Shown: positions 34,932-44,306, numbered from the stretch's first letter. The stretch is 64,000 nucleotides of DNA from CAG-882 sp050874385 (GCA_050874385.1 JBNMKO010000008.1:4086-68085), one strand, 5' to 3'. Numbers and translations are program-made. Notes: generated by a model from the letters alone, not told the origin.

Positions 34932-35853
34932 AATAGCAGATATGCTGCTTAAACGAAAATTGAAGTATGCAGATACGGTCATTATAGGTGATAACTCAAG
35001 CGGTAAATCATTATTACTTAAAATTCTGATAGAAAAGTTCGGAATAAAGGATGAAATATATTTTATAGATGCCGTCAACAGAGGTTTTGATGCGGGGAAG
35101 GTTTTTAAGGAGGAGAAAAAGCCTGAATATAAGCGGACTATTGTTGATACCAGAATGAAATCAGAATATTTTAATTTGAAGGACTCATTTAACTGTTATG
35201 GAACTTCTACAGAGAGAGTGGAGCAGATATATTTTTTATATGAGGATAAATTGCAAAATTTGTTTGAAAAACTGACAAAGGATAATTACAAGGTGCTGCC
35301 GGGGGATGTTTTAGGGGAAGTAGAGTTTGGTGATACAAGGGGACTTTTATCCAGCGGATATCAGGCTATAACCCGTATTTTGTTGGAGCTGTTGTATTAT
35401 CAGGATAAATGTATTGGATGTAAGAATATAACAGAGGCTACAGTGATAATAGATGAATTAGATGAATTTTTATCGCCATCCTACGCTTTTATGATTATGC
35501 CGTTTTTAAAGAAAAACTTTCCAAAGATGAATTTCATTGTGACAACACATTCGTGTGATTTGGTGGCAGGAACACAGAATGCAAACCTCATTGCTCTAAA
35601 TAACTCCAAATATGAAGTGATGGATATCAATGATTTTCAATCTATTTCGGAAGTTCAGATAATTTTTGACAGGGTATTTGGAGAACATTTGGTTGAAAAA
35701 AATGATATTGAAAATGAGTTGAGACGTTTGCTAAACAATAAGATAAATAATGCTTGGAGTGAGAGCGACCAGTTGAGGCTGGAGAGTATTCAAAAAGGTT
35801 GTCTGAGTGCATCACAGCAGATAATTTGCAGGCAGATATCTGAGTGGGATTAG
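34906..35853 (+). CDS. ABC/OLD-like ATPase (PtuA-like) of the DUF262 module
   Basis: 316 residues from ATG 34906; ATGs at 34882 and 34897 are in frame but worse spaced from AAGGTGG. Walker A GDNSSGKS lies at 29-36, an ABC-signature-like LLSSGYQ at 148-154, Walker B VIIDELDEF at 181-189 and a switch His in TTHSCDL (216). This is the compact ATPase type found with nucleases in Septu (PtuA), retron-Ec78 and OLD-family systems, but shorter than usual PtuA because there is almost no domain between Walker A and the signature. It starts inside the DUF262 gene. Likely partner of the HNH protein downstream. Confidence 0.82.
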   Translation, partial: KFGINFLNEIADMLLKRKLKYADTVIIGDNSSGKSLLLKILIEKFGIKDEIYFIDAVNRGFDAGKVFKEEKKPEYKRTIVDTRMKSEYFNLKDSFNCYGTSTERVEQIYFLYEDKLQNLFEKLTKDNYKVLPGDVLGEVEFGDTRGLLSSGYQAITRILLELLYYQDKCIGCKNITEATVIIDELDEFLSPSYAFMIMPFLKKNFPKMNFIVTTHSCDLVAGTQNANLIALNNSKYEVMDINDFQSISEVQIIFDRVFGEHLVEKNDIENELRRLLNNKINNAWSESDQLRLESIQKGCLSASQQIICRQISEWD

Positions 35854-35856
35854 TTC

Positions 35857-35930
35857 GAAAATACATCTAAGACAGCAAGACGTATTGCGATTTTTGGCAT
35901 TGCAAAACAGTAGCATGGGAGATTATTATG
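35857..35930 (+). repeat. Shortened copy of the symporter leader
   Basis: GAAAATACATCTAAGACAG and the following bases through CATGGGAGATTATTATG align with 30024-30146, with the middle hairpins deleted. It supplies the HNH gene with its ribosome binding site. This implies recombination between the two sites or a lost symporter-like gene. Confidence 0.6.
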
Positions 35931-36719
35931 GATAATTACTTATGTCTTGAAATCCCGGAATTTCAGGTAAAGTATAGTAAACACAAGAAATACGGATATG
36001 AAAAAAGTGAAGAAAGAGAAAATTTAAAAGACATATTAAATAAGGCTTCTAAAGAGTATTGCATGTATTGCTATTCGCGTTTGAAAGTGGATAATAAATG
36101 GTATGGGAATTTAGAGCATGCAATAGAGAAAAGTAATTCTGATAAGCTGATTGAATGTATTCCGAATATAGGAATGTCGTGTTCAATATGTAATCAGACA
36201 TTTAAAAGAATTGGGGAACGAAAGAGAAAAGTATCTCAATCAGCAAAAGATGAATTTGAAAAAAGTAGTAGATGTACAACTAAAAATAGAAAACAATGTA
36301 CTGTTCCATGTAAGGCTTTGAGAAATTTACAAGTATCTTACAGCGGCATGGAGGATGCGGAAATTTTGTTACAGCCAATGGGTATTGAGCGAAAAGATTC
36401 TAATGAGTTGTTAGCTTTGCAGTATGATGTATTGAGGATGGAATTTTTGCCATGTACTATATTACATAATTATTCGGAGGAAGAACTACTATTTATAAAT
36501 AGGCATATTAAACGATTTCATCTAAATGACCCTAAGTATCGCACACATGCGTTGATAGATTTTGTAAAAAATGTGATTGATAATGGTGGAAAAATACCTG
36601 ATTATGAATATAATAATCTTGTTGTACAGCTTTTTGTGGATAAAATAAAGGAAAAGACACAGGAAGAAAGATTTGATATCTGCTGTAAAATTTATCCGAT
36701 AATGTTTTTAAAGGCATAG
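35928..36719 (+). CDS. HNH-type endonuclease (PtuB-like) of the DUF262 module
   Basis: 263 residues. A zinc-knuckle HNH core: CMYC (45-48), the catalytic-region His in NLEHAIEKS (His 64), then PNIGMSCSICNQTFKR (79-94) with the second Cys pair (85, 88) and the Asn. This is the arrangement of PtuB/McrA-type HNH nucleases. About 170 C-terminal residues are unassigned. It lies 74 bases after the ATPase gene in the same direction, behind a leader copied from the symporter gene. DNA cleavage on phage infection, licensed by the ATPase, is inferred from Septu systems. Confidence 0.82.
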   Translation: MDNYLCLEIPEFQVKYSKHKKYGYEKSEERENLKDILNKASKEYCMYCYSRLKVDNKWYGNLEHAIEKSNSDKLIECIPNIGMSCSICNQTFKRIGERKRKVSQSAKDEFEKSSRCTTKNRKQCTVPCKALRNLQVSYSGMEDAEILLQPMGIERKDSNELLALQYDVLRMEFLPCTILHNYSEEELLFINRHIKRFHLNDPKYRTHALIDFVKNVIDNGGKIPDYEYNNLVVQLFVDKIKEKTQEERFDICCKIYPIMFLKA

Positions 36720-36988
36720 CGTAATTAATGAAAAACATGCAGAAAGTGGCTTTGTTGAGACAGGAAGATAAAAAATGCCATGAAATATGATGATGGAACA
36801 TACCGCGACGATATCATTATGTGAAAGAAATTAAGATAATGATTAAGAAAATATTGGTATATGGAAATTATTTTCTAGTGTGCTACTTTGCAGACAATTA
36901 ATAGTTTTTGTAAAATATAAAAATTGTAATGGAAGTTGGATAATACAGCTAAAATTTAATAAATAAAAATAAAATGCGAGGTAATTAT

Positions 36989-39280
36989 ATGGACAGCTTG
37001 AGTGAAGAACGTATTAAGAATATATTGGACAGTGCCGATGTGGGATATTCCTACAATCTTGCAAAGGAGCTTGAGAACATAAGGAGCAATCCGGTGCTTG
37101 GCTACAGAAGTGCAGGCTCTAAGGCAGAACATGAGGCTGGGGAGCTTATCTTTAAAAGAATGGTTGAGGCTGGATTTTCAAATGTTCACAAGGACAGGGT
37201 AGATGTGGACGCGTGGGAGTTTAAGCGCGCGGTCATAAAGGCGAGTGTCGGGGGCGAGGAGCGGGAGCTTCAGCTTGGCGCATATCAGACGAATTTTGTT
37301 ACGGACGGATATGAGAGTGTGCAGATTGTGGATGCGGGCAAAGGCACGCTTGAGGACTATGAGGAGCTTGAGCGTCTTGGAATAAATGTTGAGGGCAAGC
37401 TTGTCATGGCGGAAATCAACCAGCGCGAGGAGTGGTGGATTAATTTTCCGGTTTATCAGGCAAAATTAAAGGGCGCAAAGGGCTTTATCGCTGTTCAGGC
37501 GGGCGGATATGGTGAGGTTGCGGAAAATGCGTTAAATGCGCAGGACATCGCAGGTCCATCTGATGCCCCGGCGTTTTCAATTTCTCGCGCTGATGCAGAT
37601 TTTATAAAAAAGTGCATGGCGCAGAGCGTTGACGTGAAAAATGCAGAGAACAGTGACGACAGGAAAGAAAGTAATAAAAAATGTGATGAAGACAAGCAAT
37701 ATGTGCAGTGCAAAAATGCGGAATACAATGTATGTAATGGCAGGGAGTGTACTGTACTTTTTGATGCATACACGCGAGTTATGCCAAATGCCAGCTCATA
37801 CAACATAGTGGGTGAAATTCCGGGTGAAAATCCCGAAAGAATGATACTGCTGTCAGGTCATTATGACTCATATTTTTCCGGTTTTCAGGATGACAACACG
37901 GCGGTGAGCATGCTTATTGAGATAGGGCGCATGCTTATAAAGGGTAATTACAAGCCGCACAATACCATAATACTTTGTGCTATGGCGGCGGAAGAGTGGG
38001 GCGTGATAAATTCCAAGTATGACTGGTCGACGGGGGCTTATGAGGAGGTGTTTACCGTACACCCTGAATGGAAGGGAAAGGTTATTGCGGATTTGAACTT
38101 TGAGCTTCCGGCATTTGCACATGGAAATAAGGATTATGTGCGTTCAACCTACGAGTACAGGAATTTTTTCAGGAGAATATTGAAGGAATTTCCAGGAGAT
38201 TTGCACGAGGCATATCCTGACGGAGTGGGGACAAAGGCTCCTATACAGACATGGTCGGATGATTTCTCGGTTGCAATATCGGGTATTCCGTCGACGGTAA
38301 ATGAGTTTGCGGGCGGAAAGTTTATGGAGTCTCACTATCACTCACAGTATGACAGCGATGAGTTCTATGATGAGAAAGTTTATCTTTTTCACCATAAACT
38401 GTATGCCTATATTTTGTTAAGGCTCGACAATCTGCACGTCGTTCCTGTGGACTTCACAATCGTGTCGGATGAGCTTTTGCACAGATTTGACAGGGAGATA
38501 TGTGAGGATAGAGAGATTGAGGATGAATTTATACAGGCAGTTACAGACCTGAAGGCAGAGGCGCAGAGGGTTAATGCTGTTGTCGAGGGGCGCAATTATT
38601 CGCAGGATGTACTTGCTCACGGCGATGACATGTACAGCAAAGATGATATGTGCAGTGATAGTGTTAACAATGGAGACAAGAGTGATATAAATAATGGATA
38701 TGATGCTAAGATAGCACCAAATAATGAGTGTAGTATGATAAGGGACGAGGATGATGTCCGCATTGAGACAGAGCTTTTAAAGGCTTTTGCACTTGCGCAG
38801 GATACACTTGTGACATTGAACTGGCAGGACGATGTTTTGTTCCCTTATGAAACAGCCATGAACGATGTGGTATTTTTGGGCAAAGCCATAGATGCCCTCA
38901 GTTCCGAAAAGGATGCCGACAGGCCGCGTGTAAGAATAAAAAATGCACTTAACTGGATATACAGGATTGACAACAATCAGTATGCGTTCAAATTTGAGAA
39001 GGCTGTATATGAGTATTTTACGGGATATGTGCTCAACCAGCCGCGCGAAAGGCTAAAATGGGGATATGGCAGGATAATCCACCACGAAAATCTCTATGAT
39101 GTTGTGAGAAGCCTTATCGACAAGCTGAATACAGATGATGCAAATGTGGATGTAAGCGATGAACTGTCAGTGTTAAAAGAGGCGAGGATGCGACAGCAGA
39201 ATTATCTTGAACTGGATATAAGAAATACGACACAGTATGTCAAGGAGATAACACAGGTTATACATAATTGCCTGTATTAG
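36989..39280 (+). CDS. M28-family-like metallopeptidase with PA-type insert
   Basis: 763 residues from ATG 36989, behind GAGGT. Residues ~55-210 resemble a protease-associated domain (GKLVMAEINQREEWW...GAKGFIAVQAGG). The M28 zinc aminopeptidase core follows: the SGHYDSYFSGFQDDNTA block gives a His and a bridging Asp, and AAEEWG gives the catalytic Glu pair. Two hydrophilic inserts rich in Asn, Asp, Lys and Cys, near 215-250 and 550-580, look foreign to the fold. No signal peptide, so the site is probably cytoplasmic. It trims N-terminal residues from peptides; specificity unknown. The 269 bases upstream hold no gene. Confidence 0.85.
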   Translation: MDSLSEERIKNILDSADVGYSYNLAKELENIRSNPVLGYRSAGSKAEHEAGELIFKRMVEAGFSNVHKDRVDVDAWEFKRAVIKASVGGEERELQLGAYQTNFVTDGYESVQIVDAGKGTLEDYEELERLGINVEGKLVMAEINQREEWWINFPVYQAKLKGAKGFIAVQAGGYGEVAENALNAQDIAGPSDAPAFSISRADADFIKKCMAQSVDVKNAENSDDRKESNKKCDEDKQYVQCKNAEYNVCNGRECTVLFDAYTRVMPNASSYNIVGEIPGENPERMILLSGHYDSYFSGFQDDNTAVSMLIEIGRMLIKGNYKPHNTIILCAMAAEEWGVINSKYDWSTGAYEEVFTVHPEWKGKVIADLNFELPAFAHGNKDYVRSTYEYRNFFRRILKEFPGDLHEAYPDGVGTKAPIQTWSDDFSVAISGIPSTVNEFAGGKFMESHYHSQYDSDEFYDEKVYLFHHKLYAYILLRLDNLHVVPVDFTIVSDELLHRFDREICEDREIEDEFIQAVTDLKAEAQRVNAVVEGRNYSQDVLAHGDDMYSKDDMCSDSVNNGDKSDINNGYDAKIAPNNECSMIRDEDDVRIETELLKAFALAQDTLVTLNWQDDVLFPYETAMNDVVFLGKAIDALSSEKDADRPRVRIKNALNWIYRIDNNQYAFKFEKAVYEYFTGYVLNQPRERLKWGYGRIIHHENLYDVVRSLIDKLNTDDANVDVSDELSVLKEARMRQQNYLELDIRNTTQYVKEITQVIHNCLY

Positions 39281-39294
39281 AGGGATAGATATGA

Positions 39295-39359
39295 AAAGGG
39301 ACACTTTTCCAATTATTTTTAAGTTTTTATGTATAAAAATAATGGTAAAGTGTCCCTTT
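39295..39359. repeat. GGGACACTTT palindromic element, copy 1
   Basis: An inverted repeat of about 24 bp (39295-39320 with 39335-39359, one bulge) ending in AAAGGGACACTTT/AAAGTGTCCCTTT. It could terminate the peptidase transcript. A second element with the same tips is at 41751-41811, on the other side of the peptide/regulator pair. Confidence 0.7.
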
Positions 39360-39384
39360 ACAATTTAATAAATAATGCTATACT
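39357..39384 (+). promoter_or_regulatory. Promoter of the signal-peptide ORF
   Basis: TTTACA at 39357-39362, a 16-base spacer and TATACT at 39379-39384, 44 bases before the ATG. The -35 box overlaps the right tip of the palindrome. Confidence 0.6.
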
Positions 39385-39427
39385 TAATGCATTATATAAG
39401 TAATCAGTTGCTTGCAGGAGGTACTAT

Positions 39428-39586
39428 ATGATAAGAAAAAAGTTAAGTAAAATGTCCGTAATTCTTTTATTATTTATAGCATTGATGCCACTTTATAATT
39501 CAGTACATTTTGATAGTAATCCTTCACACGAACAAGAGGTTATATTGATTGATAATATGGAGGACTTCGATTTTATGCCAAAATAA
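39428..39586 (+). CDS. Short exported peptide, candidate pheromone precursor
   Basis: 52 residues from ATG 39428, behind AGGAGGT with ideal spacing and its own promoter. It has a positively charged start (MIRKKLSK), a hydrophobic core (MSVILLLFIALMPLY) and a short acidic mature part ending MEDFDFMPK. This is the shape of secreted signalling-peptide precursors of the RRNPP type (such as PapR or SHP), whose C-terminal residues are imported and bind a cytoplasmic HTH/TPR regulator. The last 14 bases overlap, convergently, the end of just such a regulator gene. No cleavage site has been verified. Confidence 0.65.
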   Translation: MIRKKLSKMSVILLLFIALMPLYNSVHFDSNPSHEQEVILIDNMEDFDFMPK

Positions 39587-41534
39587 CCTCATATTGTCTA
39601 AGGAAAAATTGCTTATATTCATACTCTTTTGCAAAATCACTAATGTCAATACAGATATTCAGCAGCTCCTTACTTTGTTCTGTTGAATATTTGTGTTGCA
39701 TATTATTATTCCACCATATGCCATAGATACATCTGTCAATATTATATACTCTTTTTATCTTGGCATTTTTTTGTATCACATCTGTGAAAACACTATTCGA
39801 CTTATCATATTCTCCATTGTTTCCAGCATCACTTGCAAACAGTGTTTTACAAAATTCAGCTTTTCTCATATATAGTTCACTTTTTTCATATCGTGAAGGT
39901 ATATTATATATGTATAGTAGTCTGTTACGTTCGTTTTCCTTACTTTGCATGTTTTGCAGTATAGTCATTTCGCAACCGGTTAGATATACATCTGGATTTA
40001 GCAGAATATCTTCATATTTTACAGAATATCCAATAATATTTTTAATTCTCTCTAAATAAGTCTTTAACGTAAATTCTCCCCTATGATAAGCAAAATTCAA
40101 CTCAAGCCGCTCTATTGTCTGCCTATTCCTTGTATATTTCATATCAAGATTTTCTTTTAATATTTGCAACAACTCTTGTTCATTTTCGGTCTTGTTCATG
40201 CCAATGGCATCGTACACTTTTTCAAGTATTTCCATATCTTCTGCCCTGTATGAAACAATCTCGTCCATAACAAAATCAGAGTATAACTCAAGTCTGTTGA
40301 GTATCTCGTAAAGATTGTATCCGTGTGGTCTGCACTGCCCTAGCTCAAGCCGCCTTATTGTTTTGGCGTTACATATCCCATCCGCCAGCTTATTTTGTGT
40401 CATACCAAGCAATTTTCTGCGTTCTGCCACAACTTTCTCAAGCCTGTACACATTTGTTTCAAAATACATATATACACTATTTTTGGTGTATATATTGATG
40501 CCGGTTATATTTTCTATATATAAAAGTATATGGCGGTATCTGTCAATTGTACTTTTTCTGTCATTTATTTTTATGCTTTTGCATATATTTTCTGCCAGCA
40601 ATTTATTCATTCTATCAATGATAATATCTGTCATATCACACAGTTCAGCCAGATAATATGTTCTTCCACCATTCCTTAACGCTTCTATAGCGTTATCGCA
40701 GTCAGAAAGCCATCTGCCATAAGTGTCCAATTCATCTGCAATATATATGAGCTCATCACAGTTATTTACGTTAAACTGTATTCTTTCCTGACTTGACAGT
40801 ATACCATAATATACTGCTTTTGGGAGTATACTTGCTTTTGACAGCATGTTAAACCAGTTAGCAGACTTGATATAATCTGTTATTTCCTGAATACGTCCGG
40901 TATAGTAAATTACCGCCTGAATGTTATTTTTTTCAGCTTCAAGGCGTACAACCTGATAATAATACTCTAACAGAATATCCAGCTCCTGCACTGACAAAAT
41001 GACCCTCTCATCGCTGTCAAATATTACATCTGTCCCTCGTGGAATGGTAAGCATTGCGGCTTGATGAAGTTTTTTGATAAGGTCTACTCTATTATAATTA
41101 CCACATATCATGATATAAGCCTGCATCATAAGCACAAACTGATAATCAAGTCTTTCATTACATTTCATTTTATCGATACTTTTTTGAGTACTTTCTCTGT
41201 CTGCATATTTTTTCAGTATTTTTCCTGCAAGTTCTGTATCTCCATCATTGATGGCAAACACAATGTCCATTCGTGTCTGCCAGTCATCATACTCCGATGA
41301 GAATAAAAGTATATCACATCTCAGCCCATTGCAGCCCAATCTATCCAGCAAGCGGTTCATCATCAGCTTACTCATATATTCGCCCGAAAGTAAACTGTTC
41401 CACTCTTCACTGTCACATAAACCAAAAGTCAACTGCTCTGCTGTAATACCATAACTATTCATAGTATCCTCAATAAATCTGAAAAATCCTTCATTATCCT
41501 TAGTAAATATTTGTTTATATTTTTCTTTTTCCAT
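39573..41534 (-). CDS. Large HTH and helical-repeat regulator (RRNPP-like)
   Basis: 653 residues. A clear XRE-type HTH lies unusually deep in the protein, about 366-418 (VVAERRKLLGMTQNKLADGI, then KTIRRLELGQ). The N-terminal ~70 residues hold a second, weaker HTH-like stretch (GITAEQLTFGLCDSEEWNSL). The regions 85-350 and 430-650 are helical with TPR-like spacing, suited to binding a peptide. It is convergent with the 52-residue exported peptide gene, as in regulator/pheromone pairs. The double-module layout differs from the usual N-terminal HTH of Rgg/PlcR proteins. Peptide binding is inferred. Confidence 0.75.
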   Translation of the reverse strand: MEKEKYKQIFTKDNEGFFRFIEDTMNSYGITAEQLTFGLCDSEEWNSLLSGEYMSKLMMNRLLDRLGCNGLRCDILLFSSEYDDWQTRMDIVFAINDGDTELAGKILKKYADRESTQKSIDKMKCNERLDYQFVLMMQAYIMICGNYNRVDLIKKLHQAAMLTIPRGTDVIFDSDERVILSVQELDILLEYYYQVVRLEAEKNNIQAVIYYTGRIQEITDYIKSANWFNMLSKASILPKAVYYGILSSQERIQFNVNNCDELIYIADELDTYGRWLSDCDNAIEALRNGGRTYYLAELCDMTDIIIDRMNKLLAENICKSIKINDRKSTIDRYRHILLYIENITGINIYTKNSVYMYFETNVYRLEKVVAERRKLLGMTQNKLADGICNAKTIRRLELGQCRPHGYNLYEILNRLELYSDFVMDEIVSYRAEDMEILEKVYDAIGMNKTENEQELLQILKENLDMKYTRNRQTIERLELNFAYHRGEFTLKTYLERIKNIIGYSVKYEDILLNPDVYLTGCEMTILQNMQSKENERNRLLYIYNIPSRYEKSELYMRKAEFCKTLFASDAGNNGEYDKSNSVFTDVIQKNAKIKRVYNIDRCIYGIWWNNNMQHKYSTEQSKELLNICIDISDFAKEYEYKQFFLRQYEVILA

Positions 41535-41750
41535 GCTTTATCTCAATTTATAAATCGTATTTTTTATGAACTCAGCCATTAAAACTAATTGTTTTATAGA
41601 ATAATAGCACCATAATAGTTATTTTACAATATATCCTAAAAGATATCGTATGAAAGTTACCATAAAAAATTGAGTAGATTTATAAATTTGTAAAGTAAAG
41701 TGTTATTAACGCAAATAAATTAATTATATAACTGCTTAGTTGTTTTGTAT

Positions 41751-41811
41751 AGGGACACTTTATATGAAAGAAACGAGATAATTATTGGGAAAAAATTTTT
41801 AAAGTGTCCCT
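41751..41811. repeat. GGGACACTTT palindromic element, copy 2; region 41535-41908
   Basis: Arms AGGGACACTTTA (41751-41762) and TAAAGTGTCCCT (41800-41811). It lies in the 374-base gap between the regulator and lipoprotein starts. The rest of that gap is AT-rich, with no ORF and no promoter I could place firmly. Confidence 0.65.
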
Positions 41812-41908
41812 TGAAGTATTTGCTGCGCAATGTTACTCTTTAATTAAGGATATTTTTAGTTACAATTTGCACGTTGAAAACAAAAAAACGAGGGAGAGGG
41901 GTACTTTT

Positions 41909-44203
41909 ATGAGAAAGTTTGTTAAAACAAAATCAGCAAAAAGAGGGGTTATATTTCCCGCTGTCACATTGCTTGTGTCATGCACATTATTATTTACGGG
42001 GTGCGCTGGCAAAGCGGATAATCAGGCTAAGGGCACAAGCGGAGTAAGTGCAGATGCAGGCGCGGGTGCAAGTGGCGATAATTCGGGCAATAACTATGAG
42101 AATGTGGATTACGCCTATGTTCCAGAAGTTTCAAAGCAGGTTATCGATGATTTTGAAGCGGAGGACGGCGAGGAGATATCATGGGTGCAGGATTATTTTG
42201 TCAAAGATGGAAGGGTGTACTATATATTTAAAGCAACCAAGGATAATAAAGATAGAAAAGTCATTCTGATAAGGGATATCTCGACGGGTGAACAGAGTGT
42301 CAAGCGTCTTGATTGCGATGAAAATGGCGAATATATGCAGTTTTTTAATGCGATAAACGGCTTTGCAACGTACAGTGAAAAAGACGATATTGTATGTATA
42401 TATGACGACAACTGGGAGCAGACAGGAAGTATCGATGTAAGCGGTGCGGACAATGAAATATCGGGCGGATTTTCGGGTCAGGCATCGAAATGTAAGAGCG
42501 TTGTCGTGGACAATGAAGGGAATACGGCTGTGCTTATCGGGCGGACAGTTATGTTTTTTGACAAGGATTATAAGCTCACAAGGAATATAAGTGCTCCGGA
42601 CAAAATTAGTGAGGTAGATGGGCTGATAACCACACAGGGCGGAAACTGGTATGTTACATGTTACCTTATGGGTGACAGTGCAAATACGTCTGAAAAAGCA
42701 ATATGCAGCATTGATATGCATGGTGGGACTTTTGGAGATAGTCTTGGTATTCCATACGATATCAGCTTTAACACGTCCACATATTCTGTTATGAACAGCA
42801 TAGATAATAATGGATTTTATGTTCATGGAAGCAATTATGTATATAAATATGATGAGGGTACGGGGACATTTAATAAGATGTTCTGTCCGGGCGATTATGG
42901 CATAAATATGAGCGTTCTGACAAAATTCAGCGTGGGGGATGACGGCTGTTTTTATATAGAGAATAAGGAGAGTACAAGCTCTGATATGGAGTATGAGCTT
43001 GCCGTTTTTAAGAAGGTGCCTGCGTCACAGGTTAAGGAGAGGACGCAGATTGTACTTGGAGGATTGGTTGTCAGCTCGTCACTCAATGAGCCGATTTTAA
43101 ACTTTAACAAATACAATCAGGATTACTATGTAAAAGTTAAGAGCTATCGCGATGGTGTTGACGATTATGAGGTGGCAAAACAGAATTTTTATAATGACCT
43201 TTTAAAGGGTGAGGGCGCGGATATATTCTATGTATACGAAGGGGACAACGGTATCGACATTGCAAATCTTGGGGACAAGAAAGTGGTGGCAGACCTATAT
43301 GAGTTCATCGACAGTGATGACAAGATAAGCCGTGACGATTTTGCGCCAAATCTGCTCACACAGATGGAGGAGGCAGATGGAAAGCTGTATGCCTTGTATT
43401 TTGAGCCACAGTTTAGAATACTTGCCGGAAAGGCATCAATATTTGAAGGCTGTGAGTCTTGGAATTATGCAAAACTTCTTGAAATAATGAAGGCTTATCC
43501 CGATGCAGTGCCAATCTCGGATTTAAATCGCAGCTGGGTGCTCCAGCAGTTTATGTGGTATTCCATGAGTGCGTTTTATGACAAACAGACGGGAGAGTGC
43601 AATTTTGACACGGATGAGTTTAAAAATATGCTACAGATAGTCTCGATGGCACCGGAGCAGGTTGACTATGGAATGACAGACAGCACGCAGGGAGAAAATT
43701 CAATAGCCGCAATGATTGACAATGACAAGGTTCTTATGTATGAGAGTTCAGACATAACATTTGATGATAAGTTGTACTTTGGAGACAGCGAGGTAAAATA
43801 TCTTGGTTTTCCGTCGTCCGGCGGTACAGCAGGGGTCAGCTTCTTTTTTGGACTTGCCATAAATGAACAGTCAGCGAACAAGCAGGCGGCGTGGGAGTTT
43901 ATCTCAAGCCTTCTCGACAAGGATTTCCAGATGTCCGGCATGTTCCCGATTATGAATGAGTATGTCGATGAGAAGATTAAGGATACGTTGTCAACGCAAA
44001 AGAGGGAAAATGAGTTTGAGGCGGTAAAGGAGAGAACAGATTACTTTATTGACAACTGTGTCAGCATGAGAGGTTATGACGACGATATTTATGCAATAAT
44101 TGACGAGGAGGCGGCAGCGTACTTTTCGGGAGCGAGAGGACTTGACGAGACAGTAAAAATAATTCAGAACAGAGCACAGCTATATATTGAAGAGAAAAGG
44201 TAG
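41909..44203 (+). CDS. Extracellular solute-binding lipoprotein
   Basis: 764 residues from ATG 41909 (GGGAGAGGGG upstream); the open frame begins earlier inside the palindrome but has no ribosome binding site there. The signal peptide ends in the lipobox LLFTGC. A Gly/Asn linker and about 300 residues of repeated short beta strands follow, propeller-like. The C-terminal ~400 residues resemble an ABC-transporter sugar-binding protein (LNEPILNFNKYNQDYYVKV, ADIFYVYEG, GTAGVSFFFGLAINEQS). No permease genes lie nearby, so it is an orphan binding protein or part of a sensory unit. Such fusions are common in Lachnospiraceae; the ligand is unknown. Confidence 0.83.
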   Translation: MRKFVKTKSAKRGVIFPAVTLLVSCTLLFTGCAGKADNQAKGTSGVSADAGAGASGDNSGNNYENVDYAYVPEVSKQVIDDFEAEDGEEISWVQDYFVKDGRVYYIFKATKDNKDRKVILIRDISTGEQSVKRLDCDENGEYMQFFNAINGFATYSEKDDIVCIYDDNWEQTGSIDVSGADNEISGGFSGQASKCKSVVVDNEGNTAVLIGRTVMFFDKDYKLTRNISAPDKISEVDGLITTQGGNWYVTCYLMGDSANTSEKAICSIDMHGGTFGDSLGIPYDISFNTSTYSVMNSIDNNGFYVHGSNYVYKYDEGTGTFNKMFCPGDYGINMSVLTKFSVGDDGCFYIENKESTSSDMEYELAVFKKVPASQVKERTQIVLGGLVVSSSLNEPILNFNKYNQDYYVKVKSYRDGVDDYEVAKQNFYNDLLKGEGADIFYVYEGDNGIDIANLGDKKVVADLYEFIDSDDKISRDDFAPNLLTQMEEADGKLYALYFEPQFRILAGKASIFEGCESWNYAKLLEIMKAYPDAVPISDLNRSWVLQQFMWYSMSAFYDKQTGECNFDTDEFKNMLQIVSMAPEQVDYGMTDSTQGENSIAAMIDNDKVLMYESSDITFDDKLYFGDSEVKYLGFPSSGGTAGVSFFFGLAINEQSANKQAAWEFISSLLDKDFQMSGMFPIMNEYVDEKIKDTLSTQKRENEFEAVKERTDYFIDNCVSMRGYDDDIYAIIDEEAAAYFSGARGLDETVKIIQNRAQLYIEEKR

Positions 44204-44218
44204 AACTTTTTTTAAAAT

Positions 44219-44228
44219 GTGGTATAAT
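44219..44228 (+). promoter_or_regulatory. Extended -10 element before the GNAT gene
   Basis: TG-G-TATAAT with TATAAT at 44223-44228. There is no recognisable -35 at 17 bases. It lies 79 bases before the GNAT start. Confidence 0.45.
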
Positions 44229-44306
44229 GGGTATTGCATTGAAAAAATCGAAGATTTTTGAGATGGCACTGCGGAGTAAATAAGTAAACAAAAAAGAGGA
44301 AAGTTT

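Noticed and set aside
39295..41811. The two palindromes as ends of a transposon
   Set aside because: No transposase between them and no target-site duplication visible, so reported only as paired repeats.
42179..42826. 215-codon leftward ORF
   Set aside because: Antisense shadow of the solute-binding lipoprotein gene.
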